A DNA stretch of 64,000 nucleotides, from positions 13,167,894 to 13,231,893 of the forward strand of contig NC_012873.2 in NCBI RefSeq assembly GCF_000003195.3, given 5' to 3'. The position numbers and the translations under genes are program-made. Shown here one piece after another: positions 9,691 through 22,700 of the stretch; within the stretch, counting starts at the first letter, position 1, and the number at the start of each line of letters is the position of its first letter. The notes under the pieces were generated by a model. The model was not told where the DNA came from. It saw nothing but the letters and a program-made list of their open reading frames with translations, and made no database searches. Origin of the DNA: Sorghum bicolor (lineage: Eukaryota; Streptophyta; Magnoliopsida; Poales; Poaceae).

Positions 9691-10772
9691 TGTTAGAATA
9701 TTAGACAATTTCATTGTCATTTTAATTCCATAAATTAACAATATGATGATGACATATATGATATTACTGATAAATATAAATATGACATGAATCATAATTA
9801 TGACATGTAACCATGATCCATAAAGCATATCAAATATCAAAACATAACATGGTATATAATTATCTGTAACAGCACCAAACATGATATAACTATCGAAACA
9901 GATAAACAGATGTACTGAAACAGAAAAACACATACTAGCGAAACAACCGAACTGTAGAACAGAGGCATACACGCAGAACTTAAACATAGCAGGAACAGAC
10001 AACAGATATTTTGTGAAATGATGAAACAAACCTACTGAAACAGTTATGACACAACTAATGAAACTGCACGACAGAGCTACTGAAACAAACAGAAACAGAG
10101 CGACGTAAAACTGAGGGAAGACGAACAGATCATACCCTGAGACTCGTGCATTCAGATTTCCAGAACTTTGTCCTTCCTCGATCGCCATGGAGTAGAGACG
10201 AAGGTGAAGACGACGAACCAATCACCGGAAAGGAGAAGACGGCGACCGGCAACACTAAGAGACCTCCGCGAAGAAGATGAACAGCAGCAATGGAGTTGGG
10301 CAGTCGCGTAGACGCTCCCCAAAAACCCAATTGCCGATCCCCCGTGCAAGGTCTCGAACGGCAAAGGCTTCGGAGGCACCTGCCCTCTCGCTCCTCCGTG
10401 CGCGCGAAGTTACGAGATGGGGATTTCTACTTTTGCAACGGAACTGTGATATGTATGTTCTCTCTTCATGTACCAAAGAGATGAGTCTCCTATTTATCCT
10501 TGTGGCTCGAGAGGAGAGGAGGGGAAGGGACTTCCCTGCTGGCGGCTGAGGAGACGGGCATCTGAAGGGTTTTCACGCGGAGTTGAAACTCCCTCAATTA
10601 ATTATCGAAACACCCGCAGATAATGAGTTGAAACTCCCGTACCATCAGCCAGCCACTCCAACCCTTGGACTTGCTCCTATTTGGTACAATATATATATTG
10701 TCCATAATTACACACCATAGAGTTTATTGATTTATTAAATCTAAATGGGTCTAACCCATAATAAATTCAACA
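9691..10772 (-). repeat. 3' LTR of the copia element
   Basis: 1082 bp, TGTTAGAATATT...ATTCAACA as written on the plus strand. A purine-rich tract (complement of 10773-10785, TTTGGTGGGGAT) sits directly inside it and fits the polypurine tract. The minus-strand TATA-like GGATAAATAGGAG lies near 10490. Confidence 0.9.
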
Positions 10773-11267
10773 ATCCCCACCAAACTCTAGGGTTTGTAAT
10801 GATGAAGCATCAGAACCACAGTTCTTTGATATACCAGTGTTTCGATGGAGACTGTTAAGTTGAACATCCACCTAGAACCAGAGTTTCACCCAGTCACAAC
10901 TGAACAATGGACTAAGCCTTGAATTGACAGTTTTGTGCGAGATGAGATTCACTCAAGTCCTTTGCTGATACTAGGCTGCATAAGGCATCCCCGCTGTTTG
11001 AAGCATATAAGTCACACTTCTGTGCCTTTCATGAGTATTTAGGGATTACCCAAGCCCCATAGACTGTGACTAGTAGTCTGACTCATATAGGTGTACTCCT
11101 CCATAGATGTTCTGTAGGACAACATCTCACCTTTGGAATACATTAAGGTAAAAACCAACCTGCCTTACAGATAGGAAAGATGAGCATCAGAGATGAGTCA
11201 AGAAAGGGATCTTTCCTCTCAATCTACTCATAGCTTGTTTCACCACTCTACTTCACGGGATCTCTAA

Positions 11268-14200
11268 TCACATAGAGCAGGTTACCACTACAGTAGATTT
11301 CACGTGGGTTTCATACCCATCTCTCTCGATGCACCTTCTATCACATTGCGTGATAGACCCTTGGTGAATTGATCTGCCCAGATTATTCGACGTATGGACA
11401 TAGTCCACCGTTATAACTCTGGAGGTTTTCAATTTTCTGACAGATTTTAATCTTCTCTTAACATGCCTTGTGGACTTCATGTTATTCTTTGAACTATTAA
11501 CCTTTGTAATCACAGTCTGGTTATCACAGTTCATGGAGATAGCCGGTATCGGTTTTTCAACTACCAGTAAATCCAATAGGAAATCACGTAGCCACTCAGC
11601 CTCAGACCCAGCAGTGTCCAATGCAGTGAGTTCTACTTCCATTGTTGACTTCGTTAAGATAGTCTGCTTGCAAGACTTCCAGGAAACAGCGCCACCTCCA
11701 AGCAGGAACACATATCCGCTCGTGGTATAAAGCTCATCAGCATCAGAGATTCAGTTGGCATCACAATAGCCTTCTAGCACTCTGGGTTGTCCGGTATAAC
11801 GAATACCGTAGGTCATAGTACCTTTAAGATAACGCAATACTCTCTCAAGAGCACGCCAATGATCATCCCCCGGTTTGATACAAACCGACTTAGCTTGCTC
11901 ACAGCATAAGAGATGTCAGGCCTTGTTGCACTCGCAAGGTACATTAGTGAACCAATGATCTGGGTGTATGTCAATTGATCCCTTGCTATTCTCTTATTTT
12001 TCCTTAATAACACACTAGGGTCATAAGGAGTAGGTGCAGGATCACAGTCACTAAACCCAAAGCGACTTAGAACCTTTTTCACATAGTGGGACTGTAACAA
12101 AGTTACCCCACCATCACCTTCCTTTATAAGCTTGATGTTGAGAATTACATCAGCTTCTCCCATATCTTTCATTTCAAAGTTGCTCGTCAACAATTTCTTT
12201 ACTTCCTCAATCACATTGAGGTTTGATCCAAAGATCAAAATGTCATCAACATAAAGGCACAACATTACAGCCTCACCCCCACCATACCGATAATACACAC
12301 AAGTATCAGCCTCATTTATAGAGAAACTGGCAGATGTCAAAGTATTGTCAAACTTTTCATGCTATTGCTTAGGTGCTTGTTTCAGGTCATATAATGATTT
12401 TAGCAGCCTACACACCTTGTTCTCTTGACCATTTGCAATGAAGCCTTCTGGCTGATCCATATAGATCTCCTCTTCCAACTCTCCATTTAGGAAAGCTGTC
12501 TTTACATCCATCTGATGAATGATAAGACCGTAAGAGGCTGCCACTGCAATCATTGTGCGAATTGTAGTCAATCGAGCAACTGGTGAGTAGGTGTCAAAGA
12601 AATCTTCACCCTCTTTCTAGGTATATCCTTTGGCCACAAGCCTTGCCTTGTACCTCTCAATTGTACCATCAGGCCTAAGCTTTTTCTTGAAGATCCATTT
12701 GCAACCTATAGGTTGACACCCATAAGGACGGTCAACGACCTCCCAAGTTCCATTAGACATAATAGAATCCATCTCACTCCTTACTGCTTCCTTCCACAAG
12801 TCAGCATCAGGAGAGGAATATGCCTCTTTAATGGTGGATGGTGTGTCTTCCACAAGGTACACTATAAAGTCATCACCAAAAGTTTTGGCAACTCTTTGCC
12901 TCTTACTCTTGCGTGTGACTATAGTGTCATCCTCCTCAGGGTTGTGCACATGAGAATCCTCAGCATGATCTATAGGAATAGACAATTCATGCTCATGGGG
13001 AATTATAGTCTCATGACTTGTTTCACTAGGTGTATTCTTCATGGGAAACTCATTCTCAAAGAATGTAGCATCTCTTGATTCCATGATAGTATCAACATAC
13101 ATGTCAGACACATCGGATTTTATAATTAAGAACCTATATCCAACACTGTGGAAAGCATAACCAAGGAAAATACAATCAACAGTTTTAGGTCCTAATTTAC
13201 GCTTCTTGTTGATTGGCACATTCACCTTTGCCAAACAACCCCAAGTGCGTAAATATGAAAGATTTATTCTCTTCTTTTCCCATTCCTCGAATGGAGTGAT
13301 CTCTTTGTTTTTAGTAGGAAATCTGTTTAGGACATGACACGCGGTCAAAATTGCCTCACCCCACCATTCCTTGGATAATCCCGCTGTATTTAACATGGCA
13401 TTCACCAACTCTGTTAAAGTGCGGTTTTTCCTTTCAGCAATCCCATTGGATTGTGGTGAGAATGGCAATGTCCTCTCATGAATAATATCGTGTTCCACAC
13501 AAAATTCATCGAAATCATTTGAGAAATATTCTCCACCTCTATCAGACCTTAAATGTTTTATTTTCCTCTCTAGTTGGTTTTCAACTTCAGCTTTATAGGT
13601 CTTAAAATAATGGAGCGCTTCATCCTTTGTTTTTAAGAGATACACATAGCAAAATCTAGTGGAGTTATCTATAAATGTGATAAAGTATCTTTTACCGCCT
13701 TTAGTCAAAATACCATTCATTTCGCACAAATCGGAATGAATAAGTTCTAGAGGTGCCAAGTTCCTCGCCTCAGCAGCCTTATGAGGCTTGCGGGGTTGTT
13801 TTGATTCAACGCATACATGGCACTTAGATTTATTGACCAAGTTAAATTTAGGAATTAAATTCAGATTTGCTAACCGCATAAGACAGCCATAACTTGCATG
13901 ACAAAACCGTGAATGCCATAAATCCGACTCATCAGAAATATCAACAGAATTCACTAGTTTATTACACACATCATGTAGAGATAAGCGGAACAAACCTCCG
14001 CAATCATATCCTTTACCAACAAAGGATCCATGTTTCGACACAACACATTTGTTCGATTCAAGGACAACTCTATAACCATCTCGACATAGCATAGAAGCAC
14101 TAACAAGATTTTTCTTGATAGAGGGCACATCCTGCACGCTCTTCAATGGCACCGTCATCCCCGAAGTAAACTTCAGAATGACCGTACCAACACCAAGAAC

Positions 14201-15230
14201 ATGAGCACGCGACCCATTTCCCATCAACAAGGCGCCAGACCTCCTGACCTGGTAAGTGGCAAACAAGGAAACATCAGCACACACATGTATATTTACACCA
14301 CTATCCATCCACCACTCAGGTGAATTACAAACTGAAAGAATATATGACAAAGAATTACCATACCCAGATGCTCCTACAGTCTGAGTGGTTACAACATTAG
14401 CTGATTTCTTCCCTTGGAAGAACTTGCGATCTGGGCACTCACTTGCCTAGTGTTCCTCACTGCCACAAACAAAGCAGTCTCCCTTCTTCTTGCTATTGTT
14501 GGTAGTTTTCTTGAATTGAGTGGACTGATTGGGCTTATGGTTGTTCTCTTTCTTTTTCTGGTTTTTCTTCTTGTTAAACTTGTGGAAGTTCTTCTGCACC
14601 ACATTGGCAGTAGAAGGCTCAGCACCTTTTCCATTATCCTTTGCTCTCGCCCTCTCCTCAACATCAAGAGTACCAATGAGTTCCTCAATATTGAACTCTT
14701 GCCTCTTATGTTTGAGAGAAGTAGCAAATTCCTTCCAAGAAGGTGGTAATTTGGCGATAATACCGCCAGCCACAAACTTGTCAGGCAGGAGACAAGGGAA
14801 AAGTTCAAGTTCCTTAGCCAGTGCTTGAATCTCATGAGCTTGTTCCACTACAAAATGGTTCTCAACCATCTTGTAGTCATACAACTGCTCCATAAGATAC
14901 AGCTCAGTACCAGCGTTAGTAACTCCAAACTTAGCCACAAGAGCATCCCATAACTCTTTTCCGCTTGGAAGAATTATGTAGCTTTTCTAGAATTTTGGAT
15001 CAAGTGCGCTAATCACTGCACCTCGAAAGAGGTTGTCATCAGCCTTAAACTTAGCCTCATCCTCAGGAGACAAGTTAGCAGGCTTGCCCTCAGCGGCATG
15101 ATAACATGACATAGCAGTTAGCCACAATTCTATCTTAGCTTTCCAGATCAAGAAGTTTTTACCATCAAAAGTATCAGGTTTCAACACGACAGTAAAACCT
15201 CTGACAGAAAAATGCCTATACTTAGGTTTT
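11268..15230 (-). pseudogene. Copia gag-pol polyprotein, interrupted by stops
   Basis: Read leftward. Gag (about 15200-14450) includes a CX2CX4HX4C knuckle (CFVCGSEEH..SEC) with a TAG just after its histidine. The protease has DSGVNIH where DSGANIH is usual (about 14300). The integrase has a DLCEMN...DNSTRF core and RSDRGGEY (about 13730-13400). The reverse transcriptase has VAKGYT, QMDVKTAFLNGELEEEIYM and YVDDILIFG (12700-11800). RNase H runs to about 11270. At least five stops interrupt the frame. Most are TAG where TGG or CAG is expected. The gag start is unclear because coding-like sequence begins almost at the LTR. Confidence 0.88.
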
Positions 15231-15237
15231 TGGAGTG

Positions 15238-16322
15238 TTAGAATATTAGGCAATTTCCATGTCATTTTAATTCCATAAATTAACAATATGATGATGACAT
15301 ATATGATATTACTGATAAATATAAATATGACATGAATCATAATTACGACATGCAACCATGATCCATAAAGCATATCAAATATCAAAGCATAGCATGGTAT
15401 ATAATTATCTGTAACAGCACCAAACATGATATAACTATCGAAACAGATAAACAGATGTACTGAAACTGAAACAGAAAAACAGATACTAGCGAAACAACAG
15501 AACTGTAGAACAGAGGCATACACGCAGAACTTAAACATAGCAGGAACAGACAACAGATATTTTGTGAAATGATGAAACAAACCTACTGAAACAGTTATAA
15601 CACAACTAATGAAACTGCACGACAGAGCTACTGAAACAAACAGAAACAGAGTGACGTAAAACTGAGGGAAGACGAACAGATCATACCCTGAGACTCGTGC
15701 ATTCAGATTTCCAGAACTTTGTCCTTCCTCGATCGCCATGGAGTAGAGACGAAGGTGAAGACGACGAACCAATCACCGGGAAGGAGAAGACGGCGACAGG
15801 CAACACCAAGAGTCCTCCGCGAAGAAGATGAACAACAGCAATGGAGTTGGGCCGTCGCGTAGACGCTCCCAAAAACGTAATTGCCGATCCTCCGTGCAAG
15901 GTCTCGAACGGCAAGGGCTCCGAAGGCACCTGCCCTCTCGCTCCTCCGTGCGTGCGAAGTTACAAGATGGTGATTCCTACTTTTGCAACGGAACTGTGAT
16001 ATGTATGTTCTCTCTTCATGTACCAAAGAGATGAGTCTCCTATTTATCCTTGTGTCTCGAGAGGAGAGGAGGGGAAGGGACTTCCCTGCTGGCGGCTGAG
16101 GAGACGGGCATCTGAAGGGTTTTCACGCGGAGTTGAAACTCCCTCAATTAATTATCGAAACACCCGTAGATAATGAGTTGAAACTCCCGTACCATCAGCC
16201 AGCCACTCCAACCCTTGGACTTGCTCCTATTTGGTACAATATATATATTGTCCATAATTACACACCATAGAGTTTATTGGTTTATTAAATCTAAATGGGT
16301 CTAACCCATAATAAATCCAACA
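15238..16322 (-). repeat. 5' LTR of the copia element
   Basis: 1085 bp, partner of 9691-10772, with matching TG...CA ends. It would carry the promoter. The minus-strand TATA-like motif (GGATAAATAGGAG) lies near 16045. Confidence 0.9.
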
Positions 16323-16327
16323 GAGGA
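16323..16327. repeat. 5-bp target duplication of copia element, right copy
   Basis: GAGGA, identical to 9686-9690. Confidence 0.92.
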
Positions 16328-16559
16328 CAGCAAGTTTCATTCACAAAATGACTTGAAGTGAGATTTAACAAACTGTCGTTCTCTACCAGCTTAAAAGTCA
16401 TGATGAACGGAACCATTTCTGAAAATCTGGTTGGTGTCGAAGATTAGATCATGCTTGGAGATTATTATGTTAGCGTAATCCAGTTTTGACTAGTCTGATG
16501 CAGAGTTCTGTGTTCCTGGTCCTGTATTTTCTACCACTATATCATCTAGATAGCTCACA
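16328..16559. other. Continuation of the epimerase-locus flank
   Basis: By the target duplication, this is the sequence originally next to 9690. The first bases continue the frame before LDGK briefly and then meet a stop. No further epimerase exon is recognisable. Confidence 0.4.
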
Positions 16560-17225
16560 ACAATGGTGATAGTGACGATGAGCCACCTTCTTATGATAAA
16601 ATTGTGCAAGAAAATCTTAACTTTGCTAAAATTTGCACTATTGAACAAAAGAAGCTTAAGATGTTGAAAGAAAAGTTAGATAGCTCACAGGCTTTACTTG
16701 ATGTGGAGCTATCTACTAAAACTGAGCAACTTGAGTCTAGTGCAAACACAAATGAATGCACAATCAATGATGTGCAACTTGTAAAGAAAATGAAAAATTA
16801 AAGGAAAATTTATCTAGCTCACAAGATGCTTATAAAAGTTTGCTTGCTAAAATGGAAACCATGTGCAAACATTGTGATGAGCTAACTAATGAGGTTGCTA
16901 ATCTTGAAACTGTTGGTACAAACCCCAGCGAGGCACCTAAAAAGAAGAGTTCAATCTTTGACATGCCTAAAAAGATGCCTCTACTTCTTGCAATGATTTA
17001 TGTCTAGACTCACCCTTTTGTGACCAAGTTCATTTTGAGAAAGTTGTTGTAGAGACATGTACACAAGAGGTCACAATGGAGAATGAGCAACTCAAGCAAG
17101 AAGTGGCTCACCTCACCAAGGACTTGACTCAAGTACAAGGCAAAACCGTGAAGGGAGTGAAGAAGCTTGATGAAGGACCAACCATGGTTTGCACCGTGTG
17201 CCACAAGGAAGGCCACAAGTCCTAG
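16560..17225 (+). pseudogene. Sirevirus-type gag fragment (coiled coil plus CCHC start)
   Basis: Plus-strand remnants with heptad-rich coiled coil (EQKKLKMLKEKLDSSQALLD; later ENEQLKQEVAHLTKDLTQVQ). It ends in the start of a zinc knuckle, CTVCHKEGHKS, followed at once by a stop. This order is typical of the gag C-terminal part of Sirevirus-like copia elements. It is broken by stops and frameshifts, and everything between the knuckle and the 3' LTR (all of pol) is missing. Confidence 0.7.
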
Positions 17226-17308
17226 CAAGTAGATAGTTTTTAAATTCTGAAACTTTTATTATTTGCTTGCTTTGTTTTTGTTGCCATCAATCACCAAAAA
17301 GGAGAGAT

Positions 17309-18606
17309 TGCAAGGAAAATGGACCATTGGCCCATTTACTTTGGATTTTGGTGTTTGATGGTCAACAAGACCAAATTGGACTAATGATTTTTCAAGTGTT
17401 TGTTTTACAGTCCAATAGGTTGCAACGCAACTTGGACCAAGGTCGGAGCTCAAAGAATGTGTTCAACACTCAAAGAGAGATATTAGAGGAAATCTTGGAA
17501 GCATGGAAGAGAAGCAGAAAGTCTAAGACGCGAAGACGGAAGAGCCCAGGTGAAGACATATGAAGGAAACGAAAACAGACAGCAAAGGGGGGCACCAGAA
17601 ACCAAGTTGTACACCACCCCTGGCATCGACATGGGGTGGCGATGCACCACCTAATTTTCCTAAGAGCGGGGAAAACCGTTTTGGCAAGCGCCATGGGTGG
17701 TGGTGCACCGCCTAGGAGTGGCGGTGCTAGCCCAGTAACGGCTAGTTTGAAAACTAATCGTTGGAGTGGTCACTGTCCTAGGGGTGGCGGTGTCGCATCG
17801 CCGTCTGATGCCCACACAAAAGGTGGAGCTCGGCTCCAATGGCTATATTACCACTCAGGGGCTATATATATGACTCCAACTGGCCTTTTGGAGGTTGTGG
17901 GAGCTAAGGGAAGATAGGAGGGTGTTGCTACACCTCATTTGTGCTCTCCACTTGTATAGGGCTTAAAGATCACAAGGTGATTAGTGTAGGTGCTTTGTGA
18001 ACCACTTAGGTTAGTTACACCATGCTCATTGCGCTTGCTCTAGGCTTGGGCTTAGTTACTAAGTGAGGTTTGCATACCTCTTGACCAAAGGTGCTTGTGC
18101 GCACCGTGTTTGTACTCGGCGGGACTTTTAGTCTTGCGAGACCACATCAACGTGTCTGTGGTGTGGCTGCCACTATGTACCAAACGGAATAAGGCCCATG
18201 GCGTTTTGGTCGGAAGCTTGATAGTGAAGACGGCGGGGAGCGGTCCAGGAGGATTCCCTGCGAGGAGCTCCAACGAGGACTGGGAGAAGCTTGAGTGCTT
18301 CTGGATACCTCGGTAAAAATACCGGAGTCATCGACGGGAGTTTGCATCTCTATCGCCTTTTACCTTCCGCATTTATATTATGTACCTTGGTTGTGTGCTT
18401 ACTTTTCTAGCTTAGTTTGATAGGCTAGTTGATAGGATTAACCCTTTTTACGGTAGAGATAGCAACACACTTAACAAAACCATAGTTGCCCATTTAGATA
18501 GATTACTTTTTTACACAGGTTTTGCAAGGTCAAAATTAGAGGTCATAGTTAGAAGTAGATTTTTAAGTTGCCTAATCCAACCCCCTCTTAGGCGTCAGTC
18601 CTTTCA
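17309..18606 (+). repeat. LTR of a truncated Sirevirus-like copia element
   Basis: Starts TGCAAGGAAAATGG directly after a purine tract (AAAAAGGAGAGAT) and ends CCCTCTTAGGCGTCAGTCCTTTCA-like, as Sirevirus LTRs do. About 1298 bp. It belongs to the gag fragment to its left, with an internal deletion between them. No 5' LTR or target duplication is visible, so the left end is truncated near 16560. Confidence 0.7.
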
Positions 18607-19745
18607 GCTAGCGAACACTGAAAAAAAGATGCTTTGCCGATGGACACTCTAGTTTGAGAAAGAATTGTTGTTAGACTTTGAACACATGAAAATATTCATT
18701 TCTTGATATAAAGTTAAGTATAACTGTGAAATGTCGTTTCTGCCCCTGGCTCATTTTTTTATGTGCAAGTCGTGGGGGAGGTGGTCCAGCTAGGGTGCAA
18801 GACGGCCAAAATGAATAAGATGAAGGTCTTCAACGGAGAGAATTAAAAGGAGGAAGAAGAAACAGCCAGGGGGCAAAAATGACATTTCTCAATTGTGTTC
18901 TCTCCTATGGAGGGAGATGAATATTTTAATATTTTCAGTGTCTTCCAGCAAATTTGTCTCAATCTAGAGTGTCCAGCAGCAAGGCAACATTTTTCAGTGT
19001 CCACTGGCAAAGCAACTTCACTTTCAATGTCCTACAACCAATTTTTCCTAAAGGTAAATGGATTCTTGAACTCCTGCATAATTTGTATGAAAATCCTGCC
19101 TTCCAAAGGGACCCTAAGCCTAAGAACAGTTAAGCGAATCTGAGCTCTCGTGTCCTCCAAGATCAAAGAGATCGGCTTTGAGCTCAAGTGGACTCCAAGA
19201 TGTCTGGTTGAATGGATCAGGCCGGGCACAGCACAGACCGAGGAACCATAGAAAACCCGATTCGACATCAACTTTATATAATCGGAATCGGAAGAAGCTT
19301 CAATCTGTAGATCAGTCTGCTACATTTTGTTCAACAAAAAAATTTACAGACCATGGTGAGTCCATAAATGATAATCGCTCCGACACAAAAAGAATACAAC
19401 TATCGCTTTTCAAGAAGTTGAACAGTTTTAAGTTTGATCAAATCTATTTGCACAATACTAGTATTTTATGATATCAAATAAGTATCATTAAATTTAATCA
19501 TAAAATATATTTTTATATAATAAACATATTTGGAGGCATAAATATTGATATTGTTTTTATGAACTTTATCAAACTTAAGAGCGTTTGACTGATGAGCAAG
19601 GTACATCATTATGTCATTATGTATTTACAAGCCAGATAAGCAGCGTACAACATTATGTCATTATGTATAAAGAACTAGGTTTTCCCTAAGCCAGATTAGC
19701 AGGGTACACCCTTATGTACACAGAATAGCGTGCTGTCGTCTTCAG
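18607..19745. other. Intergenic region downstream of ATG101
   Basis: AT-rich. It presumably contains the ATG101 3' untranslated region next to 19745. A decayed Stowaway-like MITE sits at about 19395-19600. Nothing else is recognised. Confidence 0.4.
19395..19600. mobile_element. Decayed Stowaway-like MITE
   Basis: The inverted arms AGTTTTAAGTTTGATCAAA and TTTATCAAACTTAAGAGC enclose an AT-rich interior with TATCATTAAATTTAAT. The terminal sequence is eroded. Confidence 0.45.
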
Positions 19746-22700
19746 CTAAAGTGAGTACGGGTGCCCGCTATTCAGCACCCTGCGAATGACATCGGTGTTC
19801 CATCCAAATACAGAATCCGAGCTGTCAACACGTCCAAGGAAAAGGGGTCACCTGGAGATCGAGATGTATGTAGATAATCTTAACAAAAAATTGTTTGGGC
19901 TAACTAAGGATGGGCCTTATCACAGACCCACCAATATCAAATATAAGACTCACCTTGGGATCATGATCTCGTGATTGAAAATTCTGTCAGGGATGGCAGG
20001 AATGTGGTCCTTTTTCTCATTGGCGAAGTTTATGATCTGGAATAGCACTTCGTTAATCGACGACTCCAATGCAGCACGCCTTGTGCTGGTCTCCTCCAGG
20101 GCATTTGCTAGGAGCATATTGCAAAAAATGTTACTGCTACATTCAATATGTTTATGACAGCCTGCCATGAAACTTTAGTTAACCAAATTACCTCCAATGT
20201 TTGTCAGCCCTTTGGAGCTGTTTGACTTGCTGTATCTTTTGGGGCTCATGATATGCAAATTGATGAACCATTGCTCCCAATAAATGCGCTCTGTTTTGTT
20301 GACAAACCAACCTGGGTGTCTGTGTTTCTCGTCGAAGAAGGAGAGGCATATCTGAGATATTCAGTTCAGCCACTAATCTTAATCAGAAGAAAGATGACAT
20401 AGTTCAGCAGCAACAGAAGTAAACTGCGGCATAATATCAAAATGGTTAATTGTTGTAGTTCAGACCTGGCTTCTGCGATTTGGGTGTTTCTCCACCCAAG
20501 CAGTGAACTGGTCTATCTTTTCATCAACTTCCTTTTCTAGTTCCGGTAGACCACATTGTACCTAAACACATGAAAACATCACAGTAAGCAGTGGCAAAGA
20601 AAATGCAAATGAAAGGAAGTTGTTAGACTGCAACAAGCAAGGTAATCATATTTGGACATCTGTCATTGTGGTTGAGTTGGAAACTGATACAGAGAAAGCA
20701 ACTTGCTAAAATGCTTGTTGAAACATTATACAGTGTATCTATCTATCTATATAATATAGAAGAGCGAATGAATTGAAAATACATCTTACCCAAAAGGTTT
20801 TTACCCACTCAATATTAGAATCCTCGGATCAATCAGTATCTCTAAACTAACAGTGCAAACTAATTTGTCAGTGGACCATCAACGCATTTACAGTCACCAT
20901 TGGGAGTCTTACATGTTCCTGCCATCAATTCATCTCCCGCCGCCCTCCCCAGACTGTATTTTTTCACCAAATAATTTTTTACCCACCCGCGTACACGCAA
21001 TGCCCCCTCCTGTGCGCTTCCCTCCCTCCCTAGATGTAAATCACGATCATGCATCATCATTCCTTCTAGAGAACTCTTCTATCTACTGCCTCTTCTCTTC
21101 CTTTCCCTTGTACTCGCTGACACAAGGGTTCCATGCCCGCAGCAATGGAGGATGGACCATCGTGTGCTAAAGGGCGTGGAAGAGAGAGCAGGACTGCCTG
21201 CTTGAGTAAGCTTTGGATTTCTAACACACAAAACATGAGTTGCTGCCCACAGCACATATTAATCTGCTGATCACTTGTCTCTGTTGATTCTAAATTTTAC
21301 AACTACACATTAAAATCAGTTAGCTCCTTTTGATTCTGGTTTACCGAAAAGTAAATCTCAATTAGACCTGACAATGGATTTGGATTATCCAAAATCTAAA
21401 TGGATTGGACCCACTTTGGATTTAATTGGATGGATGTTGGTTGGGCCTAGACATTCTTTCCATGGGATCCAAACGCATTGGATTGGTTTGGATAGAAAGA
21501 GCTGGATATCCAAATATCCATTGGAATTGGACCTCTCCCCTCTCCTCCTGGTGCCTCTCCCAGGTGGGCAGCAGCACCTCCACCGTGGCATCTCCAGCTT
21601 CCAGCAGTTGCTCATGGCATTGTCTTCCTCCAGCTGTTGCTGCTACTGCAGCGATGCCTGCTTCTCCAGCTTGCCAGATCACATCTGCGTACTTTGGTCG
21701 CCTCCAGCTTAAATCGTCGTTGCTCATGGCCCAGGGTGCTGTTGGCCTCTGCTGGTGCAGCGAGGATCGTCTGGGACTGGAACACCACCTGGTTAGGCTG
21801 CGTGAGCACCATGGCGAGCACGTCCATAATGGTGTCCCACTGCTTCTCTGCCTCCATCCCAGGAGATGTCTGTTACAGCCCAGGAGGGTGACCATACCGA
21901 ATGGGACAAGGGATGAAGCAGGCACATCTACTGCTGGGGACCTGACAACTCGTCACGTGAGCTGAGCCAGGCCAGAACCAGCAAACAGGCCAGATGTCCA
22001 AGTGTTCGCGTATCCGAGCCACAATGGGCGTGATCCATAGGACCTAGAGCCAGCTGTGCTGCTTGGACACGCCACCGGCAGAGTCGGATGAAAAAGGGGA
22101 GAGACGTGAGCGAGAAAGATGACAATTGTATTACCAAAACTCTGAACCCCTCTAAGAACAGACCTTCCGCCTGCTCCTCGTGTTCTTCCGAGTTCTTCCC
22201 TTTCTCGATCCGATTCTTGCTTGTATTCCTTCTACCCCAACAATGTCGAACAAGGTCGGTGATACTGGCAAAGCTGGAACGGGCTGCTTGAACGGTGAGT
22301 ACCTCGGGGACAGAAGTATTTGGACGATTGTATTGGATTTGGATTGACGAGGTACTGGACTGGATTTTCTCTGCATGGCATCGGTTTGGATTGGATGCAT
22401 GCCTCACTAGTTGAATTGCTTTTGAATTGGGCTGATTGGATGCGGATGCTAATCCACTTCCAGCTCTAACCTCAATATTAGTAACAGTAATACTGGACCA
22501 TGGCTTATGGCTACAGCTAAGTGAAGCATTACTATGACAGAACCAATTTGATTGGCCATAATAATACGAGGAAAGAGAAGACAGGCATTCTTGCCCACCG
22601 CTAGACAGTCGTTTAATATGTGAAATGCCAGCAAACACTATAGTCACAGATTTGGGTTCCAGACATGTTCTTAAATAATCCTAGGTCGCATCTTCTTGTA

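Larger units (their letters stand above)
9691..16322 (-). mobile_element. Full-length Ty1-copia LTR retrotransposon
   Basis: 6632 bp with two TG...CA long terminal repeats and a GAGGA duplication. The coding strand is minus, so the 5' LTR is 15238-16322. Polyprotein order is gag, protease, integrase, reverse transcriptase, RNase H, as in copia. The LTRs differ at roughly three dozen positions by eye (about 3 percent), so the insertion is young. The frame is broken by several stops. The sequence just inside the 5' LTR (complement of 15226-15237) does not look like a tRNA primer site, so this copy probably cannot replicate unaided. Confidence 0.92.

Noticed and set aside
19822..19851. Alternative last-exon acceptor CTCCAG of ATG101
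   Set aside because: Using it gives an immediate in-frame TGA and loses the conserved C terminus, whereas TTGACAG at 19822 restores it.
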